This document shows, in pieces, positions 26,360-34,877 of a DNA stretch of 64,000 nt. Source of the DNA: Aestuariivivens sediminicola. Its GTDB lineage: Bacteria; Bacteroidota; Bacteroidia; Flavobacteriales; Flavobacteriaceae. Numbering within the stretch: position 1 is the first letter of the stretch; each line of letters starts with the position of its first letter. The DNA lies in assembly GCF_022662015.1 (NCBI RefSeq), contig NZ_JAKMCM010000005.1, forward strand, positions 124,001 to 188,000. The letters are read 5' to 3'. The position numbers and the translations under genes were made by a program. The notes beneath the pieces were generated by a model. That model was given only the letters and a program-made list of their open reading frames with translations, had not been told where the DNA came from and did no database searches.

Positions 26360-27457
26360 CTATTCATTCATCAAGGTTTCAATAATTTCAACCGAGTCGA
26401 AATCAGGTGAACCTTGTCTAGCATAATAACTCGAATATCGCTCAATCAAGTCTTTCAAAAATGGCATTGAAATAGTAGCAAATCTGTCAATTTTTCTACT
26501 TACTATATCTTTTTCTATATCCTCAATTGGAATCGACAGTTTATTCTGAAAATCAATAATTCCAGCGTTAATGCCGTTATGTTGAGGAATAAAATGAAAA
26601 TATGAACTACTGTTTTGAATGAGTTTTTCTAACTTCCCCTTTTTCGAGTTACTCAAACCCTCAATAGTTTGTATTTCTTCAATCCCACTTACTTCTTCTG
26701 AAATATCTTTAATTCGCAATAAAAACACTTTAGAAACTTTCTTTTGGGCAAAATCACAGGCTGGTGTAAGAACTACGTACCTGTTTCTATTCAAAGTAAT
26801 TAAGTCTCCGGTTGAAAGACTTTCCTTAACAGGTTTAGTTATATAGAACTCACTAGGATGTACATTGCTTTCATCTAAATACTCTAACATATGCAAAATA
26901 GTGTAACGCAGAAGTGAGTCTTCTTTCTCAGCTGAAGTTCGTTTGTTATCTAGAGCCCAATTGTCTAAAGAAGTTGAAATGTGATTCCAGAAAATATTTT
27001 GGATTAACTCTTCAATTTTTCCATTACGATTTAAAAGGTTCAGAATGCCTGTAGCTTTAATTTTCTTGAATCTATCAAGAGTATCCATAATGTCTATGCT
27101 ATCTCTCTCAAAAACATTAAACACTGAATTTCGTGCATCTAATTCGGCTGAGATATGATGTGGTGTTCCAGTGATAACAAAAGTTGGAAAACGTAAATTT
27201 TCTTTGATTTCTTTGACAACCTCATTCCCAGATTTATCAGTTCCTCCAGACCCCATTAAGTCTAAATCTACAATTGCCCCATCAAAAATATTTTCAGGAT
27301 TCTTTAATGTAGCAAGTGCCTCATCTTTCCTCTGTATCCAAACCTCGGTAATTTGATGCTCTTTATTTTCTTTATTGAATAATTCAATATTTCTTTTGTA
27401 AACATCATTGTAGATAGCTTCATCATCCTCAACTATTAATATCCTTAACTCTTCCAT
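26360..27457 (-). CDS. Response regulator with unknown output domain
   Basis: A 365-residue protein. Residues ~1-130 form a receiver domain with the acidic pair D11/D12, the phospho-acceptor D64 in AIVDLDLMGSGG, and the switch Thr in FVITGTPHH. The usual Lys near the end of the domain seems replaced (NVFERDSID). The C-terminal ~230 residues contain RNRYVVLTPACDFAQKK and match no DNA-binding output domain known to me. It lies two bases after the kinase gene and is clearly its partner. An output other than transcription is possible. A role in anti-phage signalling is suggested by location only. Confidence 0.75.
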   Translation of the reverse strand: MEELRILIVEDDEAIYNDVYKRNIELFNKENKEHQITEVWIQRKDEALATLKNPENIFDGAIVDLDLMGSGGTDKSGNEVVKEIKENLRFPTFVITGTPHHISAELDARNSVFNVFERDSIDIMDTLDRFKKIKATGILNLLNRNGKIEELIQNIFWNHISTSLDNWALDNKRTSAEKEDSLLRYTILHMLEYLDESNVHPSEFYITKPVKESLSTGDLITLNRNRYVVLTPACDFAQKKVSKVFLLRIKDISEEVSGIEEIQTIEGLSNSKKGKLEKLIQNSSSYFHFIPQHNGINAGIIDFQNKLSIPIEDIEKDIVSRKIDRFATISMPFLKDLIERYSSYYARQGSPDFDSVEIIETLMNE

Positions 27458-27459
27458 AT

Positions 27460-29706
27460 TTATTTACCGATTTCTATTTGAAAGTTCACTCCTTTTTTAC
27501 TTTTTCTGGCAGAAAGTTCTCCATTGAGTCTATCAGATGCTTCACCAGCAATTGCTAAACCAAGGCCTGTACCATCAATTTTCTTAGAATAACCAGGCTC
27601 AAAAATGGCTCCAGATTCAATTTCTAAATCTGTTAATCCTGGTCCAGTGTCTTTATAGTCAATAATAACAGTTTCTTTATTTTGAATAAGTTCTATTGCT
27701 ATTTTCTTTTCATCTGCTTTTGATATGCCTAGCCAATAAATACTATTCTCGATTAGGTTTGTTAAAGCGATATATAAATCTTCTGACCATCCAAAAATTT
27801 CAACTTTTTCATCTCCGATGATTTCAACATCAATATTTGCTTCCTCAATACTTGATTTGAAGACGTCAAAACTCTCATTAATTACTTGAAGAACAGAGAA
27901 GTCAGACTTTTTCTCCCTATTCTGTTTGGCTAATGGCGATATTCGCTTAAAAAGAGTAGAAATGAATTTGCTATTGATTTTAAATCCGTTGATACTTTTG
28001 TTCAGTTCATTCAGATGTTCTTCATCATTTGTGGCGAGATAGAATTTTAAGTAACGCTCCATCACCTTAGTTTCTGAATTGAAGAACTGTAATGGTTTTC
28101 GACCTTCATGAAGAATGAAGTTGACAATTTTACCTAAAGTTGCTTGACCTTGATAAATCGCTATTGTTTTTTCAATTTCCTCCTTGAGTTCAACCTTTTT
28201 AGCCTCTTCATCGGTTAAAATATTATCAATCTCATTAATTGCTTTCTTATCTATGTTAAACTCTGAAAGTTTTTTGCCAATTGATGACTTAACTTCTGCT
28301 AGACTAAACAGTGAATTTATCGTGTCTTGAACCTTAGTTGTTTTTCCTCTACTTTTCTGACTTTTAATTCTGTACGCTAGTCGTCTGGTTTCTAGCTCAA
28401 ATAAGGCTTTCTGTGCTAATTCTTTTAAACCAAAATAGTACTCATTCTCTTTTAATCCATCTCTCGCACTCTTTTCCTCTAATCCAGATTTTTCCTCCGA
28501 TTGAATTGTTACAAATCCAACTATTTGGTTATTACTAATCTTTAATGTGAAATTTTGTATTCTATCCTTATCTAAATCGAGCCAATCAACACCACCATTT
28601 CCATAAGGTCGAATTCTAAAGTTGTTTTTATAAACGTTTACCCCATAAACTTCATTTAAAAGTCTTCGTGCTTCATTTTTGCCCATATATTTTTTAGATA
28701 CTGGGTTTATTAGTCCTTTATTAATCAAGTTGTCAATAGCATCGGGTTCACGGTCAAATACCCTAAAATCAATGTTGATTTGACCGCAATATTTATTGTT
28801 GCCAGAAAGTTCGAGCTTCTTTGAGATTTCTTCCTTTTGTACTGCTTCTGGATTGATGTTGTTCTCAAATACTAAACTGGCAGTCCCATTATCAGAAATA
28901 GTCCCGAAAATTCGATAATCATAATATTTAATGATTGGGTACGTATCAATTGTGAGTTTTTCATCAATCTCTTGGAACGGTGAATTCTCAAATGATAAAT
29001 TTATTTTGAATTCATCTTCGGTTGACTCTTCAAATGGTGAAATGAGTTTCCTTAATTCATTTATTAATTTCTCTAAGGAATCACTATTCCAATAAGACAG
29101 TTTTGAATCAGTTTTTTCTATGACTTTTTCATTGCCATTTTCATCAATAACTATCTCTTGATAATCTTCATCTTTAGCAATAATTAAAATTTCAGTTCCC
29201 GAAGATTCGTTGGTCTCCTTCCTCTCGATGAGAAGCTCTATATTCTCCAGGAATTCATCGGTTTTAAAAATTCTCCAATCAATAACAGCCTCTGATTTTT
29301 CACCATTTTCATCTACAGTAGAAAGTGTCATTTCTTGACCTAGAATTGAAGCAGCAAAACGACCAATACCTTTTCTCCCTTGTAAGATTCTCGAACCTTT
29401 TTTACTTACTTTTCTTTTTAGTTTATCATCAGTCGCAGGAACGAGCCATTTATTAATTACCGTGTCGAAATCCATTCCGTGACCATTATCTTTGATAGAA
29501 ATTATCAAAGCCTTTTCATTGTCAATTTCAGTATATTTAAAAATGATGTCAACTTTTGTGGCATCTGCATCGTAAGAGTTTTTTACAAGTTCAACCAATG
29601 CAGCATAAGAGTCTCCAATTAAATCACTACCGATTGTATGAATCAATCTAGCTGCTGGTCTAATCTTGTATATTAAATCATCGCTAATTGAAGCTGTTTT
29701 TTTCAT
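27460..29706 (-). CDS. Double-GHKL sensor kinase: MORC/HSP90-like N-terminus plus histidine kinase
   Basis: A 748-residue ATP-binding protein with two GHKL domains. The first (~25-180) resembles HSP90/MORC ATPases: N-box ELVKNSYDADA (39-49), DNGHGM (73-78) and GRKGIGRFA (110-118). A long middle region follows. A histidine-kinase core comes next, with a dimerisation helix carrying H533 in ILHEGRKPLQ, then N-box LTNLIENSIYW, DTGPGL and GTGLGLAIAG at the C-terminus. There are no membrane helices, so it senses a cytoplasmic signal. The next gene is its response regulator, two bases on. The combination suggests a chaperone-like ATPase sensor feeding a phosphorelay. Confidence 0.85.
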   Translation of the reverse strand: MKKTASISDDLIYKIRPAARLIHTIGSDLIGDSYAALVELVKNSYDADATKVDIIFKYTEIDNEKALIISIKDNGHGMDFDTVINKWLVPATDDKLKRKVSKKGSRILQGRKGIGRFAASILGQEMTLSTVDENGEKSEAVIDWRIFKTDEFLENIELLIERKETNESSGTEILIIAKDEDYQEIVIDENGNEKVIEKTDSKLSYWNSDSLEKLINELRKLISPFEESTEDEFKINLSFENSPFQEIDEKLTIDTYPIIKYYDYRIFGTISDNGTASLVFENNINPEAVQKEEISKKLELSGNNKYCGQINIDFRVFDREPDAIDNLINKGLINPVSKKYMGKNEARRLLNEVYGVNVYKNNFRIRPYGNGGVDWLDLDKDRIQNFTLKISNNQIVGFVTIQSEEKSGLEEKSARDGLKENEYYFGLKELAQKALFELETRRLAYRIKSQKSRGKTTKVQDTINSLFSLAEVKSSIGKKLSEFNIDKKAINEIDNILTDEEAKKVELKEEIEKTIAIYQGQATLGKIVNFILHEGRKPLQFFNSETKVMERYLKFYLATNDEEHLNELNKSINGFKINSKFISTLFKRISPLAKQNREKKSDFSVLQVINESFDVFKSSIEEANIDVEIIGDEKVEIFGWSEDLYIALTNLIENSIYWLGISKADEKKIAIELIQNKETVIIDYKDTGPGLTDLEIESGAIFEPGYSKKIDGTGLGLAIAGEASDRLNGELSARKSKKGVNFQIEIGK

Positions 29707-29763
29707 TTCTCAAATAGTTTACAAGAACTGATTAAACACATGAATGTATTAATCTATTAAGTT

Positions 29764-29930
29764 TTAAAGATAAGTCCTACAAACTTATTATCATAATAAT
29801 GTTTCCTTTCTTACCGAATAAAAAATATAATGGTGGTGGGTTTTGGTGGTGGGTTTTTGCATAAAAGTGGTTGCTACCAAGAATTGATACTCCACATCAT
29901 AACATCACAGATGTTTCTATGCTCGGTGGA
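29764..29930. repeat. Dispersed repeat, copy A: G-rich 36-mer plus covarying hairpin
   Basis: The segment aligns with 37062-37219. A T-rich left part shares AATGTTTCCTTTCTTA, an identical 36-base core (29830-29865) has two GGTGGTGGG blocks spaced by TTTT, and a hairpin TCCAC/GTGGA (29891-29895, 29926-29930) follows. Part of the hairpin loop (ATCACAGATGTT) recurs in the elements at 31938 and 33346. The core also occurs at 38078. No protein is encoded; a frame across the G-rich part is spurious. The G-runs might form a quadruplex. Confidence 0.75.
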
Positions 29931-30093
29931 TTCTTTACATCAACATCTACTAGAATTTAATATATTATCTTTAGGATTACATATTGATGAACTAAACAAC
30001 AGCTATTGTTGTTCCTAAATTGAATTGTCGGGATAAAGAGATATATAATCAACAAATCACGAGTTCCCTTTTATTAAAACTAACCAATAACCA

Positions 30094-30210
30094 ATGATAA
30101 AATTCTTTAGATTATCAAAACACCATTTTGCATCGCAAAATCAAAGGTCTGGTAGACCTTTGGTTGAGATAGCCGCTTGCGGGAAAATAAAAAATACAAA
30201 TCATGATTAA
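30094..30210 (+). CDS. 38-codon leader ORF overlapping a DUF6090 gene, copy 1
   Basis: A short frame starts MIKFFRLSKHHFASQ and ends with TAA inside the DUF6090 start region, so the two frames overlap by 8 bases. The first six residues equal the first six of DUF6090 proteins. Two hairpins lie inside it: ATTTTGC/GCAAAAT and a 12-bp stem at 30139-30150/30154-30165. A nearly identical frame with both hairpins lies before the next DUF6090 gene (31036). It may be a regulatory leader or a relic of a duplicated gene start. Confidence 0.5.
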   Translation: MIKFFRLSKHHFASQNQRSGRPLVEIAACGKIKNTNHD

Positions 30211-30931
30211 GTTCTTCAGACAAATTCGTCAGCGACTACTTTCAGAAGGCAAAACCACGAAATATCTAAAATATGCCATTGGTGAAATTGTTTTGGTAGT
30301 GATTGGTATTTTAATTGCCCTATCCATTAACAATTGGAATGAAGAAAGAAAACAAAGGCAGAAAGAAACTGTCAACTTAACAGCAATAAAAGATGATTTA
30401 GAAAATGACCTGAATACAGAATTTAATCCTGGAATTAGTTATTACTCTAATAGAAACAAAGATTTAAGTCGTCTTAGAGAATTTTACCTTAATAAAGAAA
30501 TTATTCCCAAGGATTCGCTTCTGAAATACTTTCGTAGCAACTTGGGTCTGTGGAATATCATTCTTAATAAAGGAGCATTCGAAAATCTAAAATCTACGGG
30601 GATTGATATTATTTCAAACGATTCTCTTCGTACCAAAATATCATCTCTTTACAGTAATGGCTACCCTGAAATTGAAAATCGAGTTAATATGGTTAATCAG
30701 TTTTATGCTTATGAGTTTAGACCAATATTGCATGATAACATGATACTTTATGATTCAACACTTTCTCATGATGATTTTAATGATTTAAAAAGCAACAAAC
30801 GGAATGGCAATAGAATTATGGAGTACTATGGACTGAGAATTTGGTTATTTGCAAGGTTAGAATTAATCAAAGAGAAGGTAGAATTACTTATAGCAGACAT
30901 TGATAAAGAATTAGAACGACTGGATAAATAA
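30203..30931 (+). CDS. DUF6090 family membrane protein, copy 1
   Basis: A 242-residue protein of the family that starts MIKFFRQIRQRLLSEGK, followed by one membrane helix (GEIVLVVIGILIALSINN, ~27-44). The remaining ~190 residues are predicted helical and outside the membrane, with many Asn/Asp/Ser. The family is widespread and often tandem in Flavobacteriia; its function is unknown. This copy and the next (31145) share nearly identical first ~50 codons and upstream leader, while the C-terminal regions diverge strongly. That pattern suggests a conserved anchor with variable sensor or effector domains. Confidence 0.85.
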   Translation: MIKFFRQIRQRLLSEGKTTKYLKYAIGEIVLVVIGILIALSINNWNEERKQRQKETVNLTAIKDDLENDLNTEFNPGISYYSNRNKDLSRLREFYLNKEIIPKDSLLKYFRSNLGLWNIILNKGAFENLKSTGIDIISNDSLRTKISSLYSNGYPEIENRVNMVNQFYAYEFRPILHDNMILYDSTLSHDDFNDLKSNKRNGNRIMEYYGLRIWLFARLELIKEKVELLIADIDKELERLDK

Positions 30932-31035
30932 TTTTACTCTATAAAAAAATTAGGAAAACACAATAAAACCAGTAATCAATAGCTCATCAAACACTGGGTA
31001 TATTGCATCTATTTAATAATACTAATTATTAACCA

Positions 31036-31152
31036 ATGATAAAATATTTTAGAATATCGAAACACCATTTTGCAACGCAAAATCAAAGGTCTGGTAGACC
31101 TTTGGTTGAGATAGCCGCTTGCGGGAAAATAAAAAATACAAATCATGATTAA
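31036..31152 (+). CDS. 38-codon leader ORF, copy 2
   Basis: Starts MIKYFRISKHHFATQ and keeps the same length, stop position and 8-base overlap with the following DUF6090 frame as the copy at 30094. Its second hairpin is at 31081-31092/31096-31107. Differences from copy 1 are mostly confined to the first 15 codons and keep the reading frame open, while the rest is identical at DNA level. Confidence 0.5.
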   Translation: MIKYFRISKHHFATQNQRSGRPLVEIAACGKIKNTNHD

Positions 31153-31858
31153 GTTCTTCAGGCAAATTCGTCAGCGACTACTTTCAGAAGGCAAAACCAC
31201 CAAATATCTAAAATATGCCGTAGGAGAAATTGTTTTGGTAGTGATTGGTATACTAATTGCCCTCTCCATTAACAACTGGAATGAGGAAAGAAAGAAAAAT
31301 ATAAGCCTCGGAAAAGCTCTTGGACAAGTTATAATTGATTTGAAGCAAGATGAAGAAACTTTGAAAATGTACGAGGAGATGGAACAGAAACACATTCAAT
31401 ATTTAGAGGCACTATCATACAGAAATTATAACAACATTAAGTTAGATTCAATACTGTATAATCTTGACCACTACTTCTCCTTTATCGAGAGCAATAATTC
31501 TTATTCAAATTTAAAGTCAAGTGGTCTATTCACGGAAATAGAAAATGACAGCCTAAAAAGTAATTTGACATTGTATTATGAACAAGCGTATGGCCAATTA
31601 AAAGATGTTACAGAATACGGAGAGACCTTTACCAATGATAGAATAATACCTTTTTTATTATTGAATTTGAATTGGGATGATAACTTTTTAGTTGATGAAA
31701 AGCTAGTTAAAGAAAAGATTGCTACGACCAATCTTATACAACTTGCCAAATATCAAATAAATGTCAAAAAATATTCTATTCCTTATAGGAACATGGCTCT
31801 AGCATTAAATAATATTTTGAGAATAGAAATTAAAAAGGAAATAGATAATCTGAAATGA
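31145..31858 (+). CDS. DUF6090 family membrane protein, copy 2
   Basis: A 237-residue paralogue of the protein at 30203. The first ~50 residues are nearly identical, including the membrane helix. After NNWNEERK the sequence changes to an unrelated-looking helical domain (SLGKALGQVIIDLKQDEETL...). DNA-level identity through the leader and the first ~150 coding bases points to a recent duplication or gene conversion of the 5' region. Function unknown. Confidence 0.85.
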   Translation: MIKFFRQIRQRLLSEGKTTKYLKYAVGEIVLVVIGILIALSINNWNEERKKNISLGKALGQVIIDLKQDEETLKMYEEMEQKHIQYLEALSYRNYNNIKLDSILYNLDHYFSFIESNNSYSNLKSSGLFTEIENDSLKSNLTLYYEQAYGQLKDVTEYGETFTNDRIIPFLLLNLNWDDNFLVDEKLVKEKIATTNLIQLAKYQINVKKYSIPYRNMALALNNILRIEIKKEIDNLK

Positions 31859-31937
31859 CGAAAGCACAACAGTTTCCATTATACACAGCTCGTAAAACAC
31901 TAGACATATTCCACCTATTTAATAAAATTAACTAATC

Positions 31938-31989
31938 CCACCCACACATTTAATACAATTACAGATGTTCTTTTATTGGGTGGTTTTTT
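31938..31989. repeat. Hairpin repeat with T-tract, possible terminator
   Basis: CCACCCA (31938-31944) pairs with TGGGTGG (31977-31983), followed by TTTTTT. The loop, containing ATTTAATACAATTACAGATG, closely matches that of the hairpin at 33346-33388. It could terminate the DUF6090 transcript; the conserved long loop suggests a repeated element rather than a simple terminator. Confidence 0.6.
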
Positions 31990-32157
31990 AGAATCAATGG
32001 TTTAGGGAATATCAGTTATTTTTACAGAAAAACATATGGAGATAATAACTGCGATTATTGTTCCTTATATGTGGAATTCGAAATAAAGACAAATATTAGG
32101 CACATACTAGAGGTCGTAGACTATTAAATAAATGGCTTTTATTAAAAATTACTAAAA

Positions 32158-33234
32158 ATGAAACTTACATTTATTTTTACTTTGATTTTATTGCAATTGT
32201 TCTTGAACTTATCTTCTCAAAATTATGACGAATTAAAGGTAAACGAAACTATTAGAGTTCCATATGAACCTTATAATTGGGAAACTGAATCAATTGGAAA
32301 TCATAATATTGAAAAAGATAAATTAGATACTTTTTTAAGCAAAATATCGGAATGGGAGAATTTACAAAGTGTTTTAGTGATAAAGGATAATAAGCTAATA
32401 CTGGAAAAGTATTATAAAGGGTGTGACAAGTACTCTGCATTCAATACTTTTTCAGTTACAAAAAGTATAACATCAGCCTTGATAGGGATTGCTATTAAGC
32501 AAAAATTAATTCAATCTGAAAACGAATCAATAATGGCATATTTCCCTGAATATGCTGATAAGATAAATGATGACAGGAAAAACAATATAACCATAAAACA
32601 TTTGTTAACTATGTCTGGAGGGCTTCATCCTGATAAGTGGTGGAATCCTAGTATTAAATATGCCCTTTTAAAAGCTCCAGTTGAATCAAAACCAGGTGAC
32701 AAATTTTTATATTACAACGCACTTCCACATATGTTATCGGCCATAATTAGTAAGGCAACTAACCATTCTATCAGAGAATATGCCGAGACGTATTTATTTA
32801 GGCCCCTGGAAATAAATTGTGCATATTGGCAAAAGGAAGAAGGCTACTATTCAGGAAGAAGTGGCACCTATTTTACACCAAGAGATTTAGCCAGACTGGG
32901 AACGCTATACCTTCAGAAAGGCAACGTAAACAATGTGCAAATACTAGATACACTTTGGATAGAAAAAAGCTTTAAAAATTATGCCGATACAGATGATAAG
33001 TTTTTTCTTAGAGGACATGAAGTAAATCAAATAGGTTATGGATATTTATGGTGGATAATGGAGGCAAATGAAAAAAAATATTTTGCTGCCTATGGAGCAG
33101 GTGACCAATGTTTGCTAATTAATCCTGAAAGTAATACAATAATCTTAATTACTCAACATTTCAAACAAAGTTGGTTCGATAAAAAGGAAGACCTTGATTT
33201 ATTAGAGGAATTTATATCAATTGTTGATAATTAA
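32158..33234 (+). CDS. Secreted serine hydrolase, beta-lactamase class C fold
   Basis: A 358-residue protein with an N-terminal signal peptide (MKLTFIFTLILLQLFLNLSSQ). The penicillin-binding fold shows in the SxxK motif S-V-T-K within NTFSVTKSITSALIGIAI (~95-113), the YxN-type motif in FLYYNALPHMLSAII and a late GYGYLWW segment. Family members act as D-amino acid peptidases, esterases or beta-lactamases; the substrate cannot be told. The gene stands between two hairpin repeats of the same family (31938 and 33346) and looks like a single transcription unit. Confidence 0.85.
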   Translation: MKLTFIFTLILLQLFLNLSSQNYDELKVNETIRVPYEPYNWETESIGNHNIEKDKLDTFLSKISEWENLQSVLVIKDNKLILEKYYKGCDKYSAFNTFSVTKSITSALIGIAIKQKLIQSENESIMAYFPEYADKINDDRKNNITIKHLLTMSGGLHPDKWWNPSIKYALLKAPVESKPGDKFLYYNALPHMLSAIISKATNHSIREYAETYLFRPLEINCAYWQKEEGYYSGRSGTYFTPRDLARLGTLYLQKGNVNNVQILDTLWIEKSFKNYADTDDKFFLRGHEVNQIGYGYLWWIMEANEKKYFAAYGAGDQCLLINPESNTIILITQHFKQSWFDKKEDLDLLEEFISIVDN

Positions 33235-33345
33235 ATCAAGAAAAATTCTTCTTAATCCAAGAAATCAACTGGCTGCAACAACGCATATATTCAATTGCTA
33301 ATTAAATGGTGCTCCTAATAATTCACAAATAAACATCATTATTTA

Positions 33346-33388
33346 CCCCCACATTTAATACAATCACAGATGTTCTTTTGGATGGGGG
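33346..33388. repeat. Hairpin repeat, same family as 31938
   Basis: CCCCCA (33346-33351) pairs with TGGGGG (33383-33388), and the loop contains ATTTAATACAATCACAGATG. The stem sequence differs from the 31938 copy while base pairing is kept. It lies after the serine hydrolase stop and may end that transcript. Confidence 0.6.
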
Positions 33389-33506
33389 ATTCTTCGTCTC
33401 AGCATTTACTAGATTTTAACCCAAAAAGTTCAACTTTCGTTTAAGACATTCAATTACACTTATAGAAATAAAAGTCAAGAATACTATTTTTTTATTGAGA
33501 TTGGTT

Positions 33507-33851
33507 TTAAACCATTTCCTTGTTACAATACGTAGCTTTCTCAAAAGCTCTTATGTTCATAGAAATGATAGGGACCTCTGGGAACAGTGCTTTTAGTTCT
33601 CGTACAATTTCTTTTGATAGATTAGCTTTTTGTTCGGTATTTCTTCCTTCCATTATATTCGCAAAAACATGGATAAAGTCGTCACTTGTGTTTCCCGTAT
33701 TGTAATATTCAAAGGGGTTAATCCGTACTTTTATTTCTTCTGGTAGAAATAATCTGGTTACTTCTGCGACATCATATACTTTTTGCATGATATCTTCTGG
33801 CGATTTCTGTTCTACAATTTGTTTTGAACAGTGAATTATAAAATGTGGCAT
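33507..33851 (-). CDS. 5-carboxymethyl-2-hydroxymuconate isomerase-like (CHMI) protein
   Basis: A 114-residue tautomerase-superfamily protein that starts MPHFIIHCSKQI, where the family's N-terminal Pro is the catalytic base. The length and the later VRINPFEYYNTG and DFIHVFANIMEGR segments match CHMI proteins. The classical enzyme acts in homoprotocatechuate degradation, but no other gene of that pathway is nearby, so here it is more likely a general tautomerase. It is the last gene of a redox operon that runs from 36169 down to this stop. Confidence 0.75.
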   Translation of the reverse strand: MPHFIIHCSKQIVEQKSPEDIMQKVYDVAEVTRLFLPEEIKVRINPFEYYNTGNTSDDFIHVFANIMEGRNTEQKANLSKEIVRELKALFPEVPIISMNIRAFEKATYCNKEMV

Positions 33852-33863
33852 AATTGTATCTGT

Positions 33864-34397
33864 CTAGTTGATTATTGCTTGAAATTTATTAATCTTAGAA
33901 AGAATGTCCCCTTTCAAACTCTCGTCATTGATTTTTCCGTCATTGAAATTATCATAAAAGGAGGGCAATGAAAAGGTATCTGTGATGCTGGCTCCCATAA
34001 ACGGGAAATAGGCGCTTGCAGATTGCAAAACAGTTGCTCCACCTCTACCTCCTGGGGAGGTTGCCATTAACAGCATAGGTTTTTCTCGCCATACTTTCAT
34101 GTTTACACGAGACAACCAGTCTATTGTATTTTTGAATACCGCAGCATAAGACCCATTATGTTCTGCCAGTGATACTATAAATCCATCGGCAGTATCAAAT
34201 AGCTCGTCCAGTCTTTTAACTGCAGTCGGAATACCATTTTCATTTTCAAAATCAACACCGTAAAAGGGTAAGACATAATCGTTTAAGTCGATTGGAATAT
34301 TCTCTACATTTTCCAATAAACTTGCGGTGTAAGCTAATAAACTTTTGTTGATGGACTTTTGACTATTGCTTCCTGCTATTGTGATTATTTTTTTCAT
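33864..34397 (-). CDS. NAD(P)H-dependent FMN reductase
   Basis: A 177-residue flavodoxin-like reductase. The FMN phosphate loop is ITIAGSNSQKSINKSL near the N-terminus. The mid-protein VSLAEHNGSYAAVFKNTIDWLSR and MATSPGGRGG motifs are typical of quinone/azo/chromate reductases of this family. Its start overlaps the DoxX stop by four bases. Together with DoxX and the isomerase it may detoxify quinones or electrophiles, as inferred from the operon. Confidence 0.85.
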   Translation of the reverse strand: MKKIITIAGSNSQKSINKSLLAYTASLLENVENIPIDLNDYVLPFYGVDFENENGIPTAVKRLDELFDTADGFIVSLAEHNGSYAAVFKNTIDWLSRVNMKVWREKPMLLMATSPGGRGGATVLQSASAYFPFMGASITDTFSLPSFYDNFNDGKINDESLKGDILSKINKFQAIIN

Positions 34398-34855
34398 GAT
34401 AATTGTTTTTTAGAGATTAGACTGTCTATTGAACATTTTCCACTACCATTTAATAGTATAGATAAGGCAAGACCGATAACTAGAAGAGAATATTCGTAAC
34501 CTTCACCAGTTTGATTACCGAACCAGTTCATAAAAAAACCATGTTCTAACTGAGTGGTAAAAATGATACCAATAAACATTCCTGTAAGTGATAATGCCCA
34601 GAATCTACTGAAGATTCCCAGTACTAAGGAAATAGAGCCAAAAAACTCAATCATTATTATTGATAATGCTACAGCGCTTGGCAAGCCCATTTGGGTTGTA
34701 AATGATTCCATGGTTGCTGAATAACCATAACCTCCGAACAGTCCTAATAATTTCTGTGCTCCATGTGGAAATATGACTATACCAAGTGTTAATCGTGCAA
34801 TACTAAATCCAATATTTGGATGTGTGGTTAAAAGCGTTTTTACTAGATTTTTCAT
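34394..34855 (-). CDS. DoxX family membrane protein
   Basis: A 153-residue protein with four predicted membrane helices and the family signature RLTLGIVIFPHGAQKLLGLFGG near the N-terminus. DoxX-like proteins accompany thiosulfate/quinone oxidation or thiol-stress responses. It is translationally coupled to the FMN reductase downstream and begins 22 bp after the porin-like gene. No dedicated DoxD/DoxA partner is present. Confidence 0.85.
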   Translation of the reverse strand: MKNLVKTLLTTHPNIGFSIARLTLGIVIFPHGAQKLLGLFGGYGYSATMESFTTQMGLPSAVALSIIMIEFFGSISLVLGIFSRFWALSLTGMFIGIIFTTQLEHGFFMNWFGNQTGEGYEYSLLVIGLALSILLNGSGKCSIDSLISKKQLS

Positions 34856-34877
34856 AATGTTTAAGATTTAAAATTGT

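Noticed and set aside
29830-30018. 62-codon ORF over the G-rich repeat
   Set aside because: It is read through the dispersed repeat. The same repeat at 37123 and 38078 does not keep a frame.
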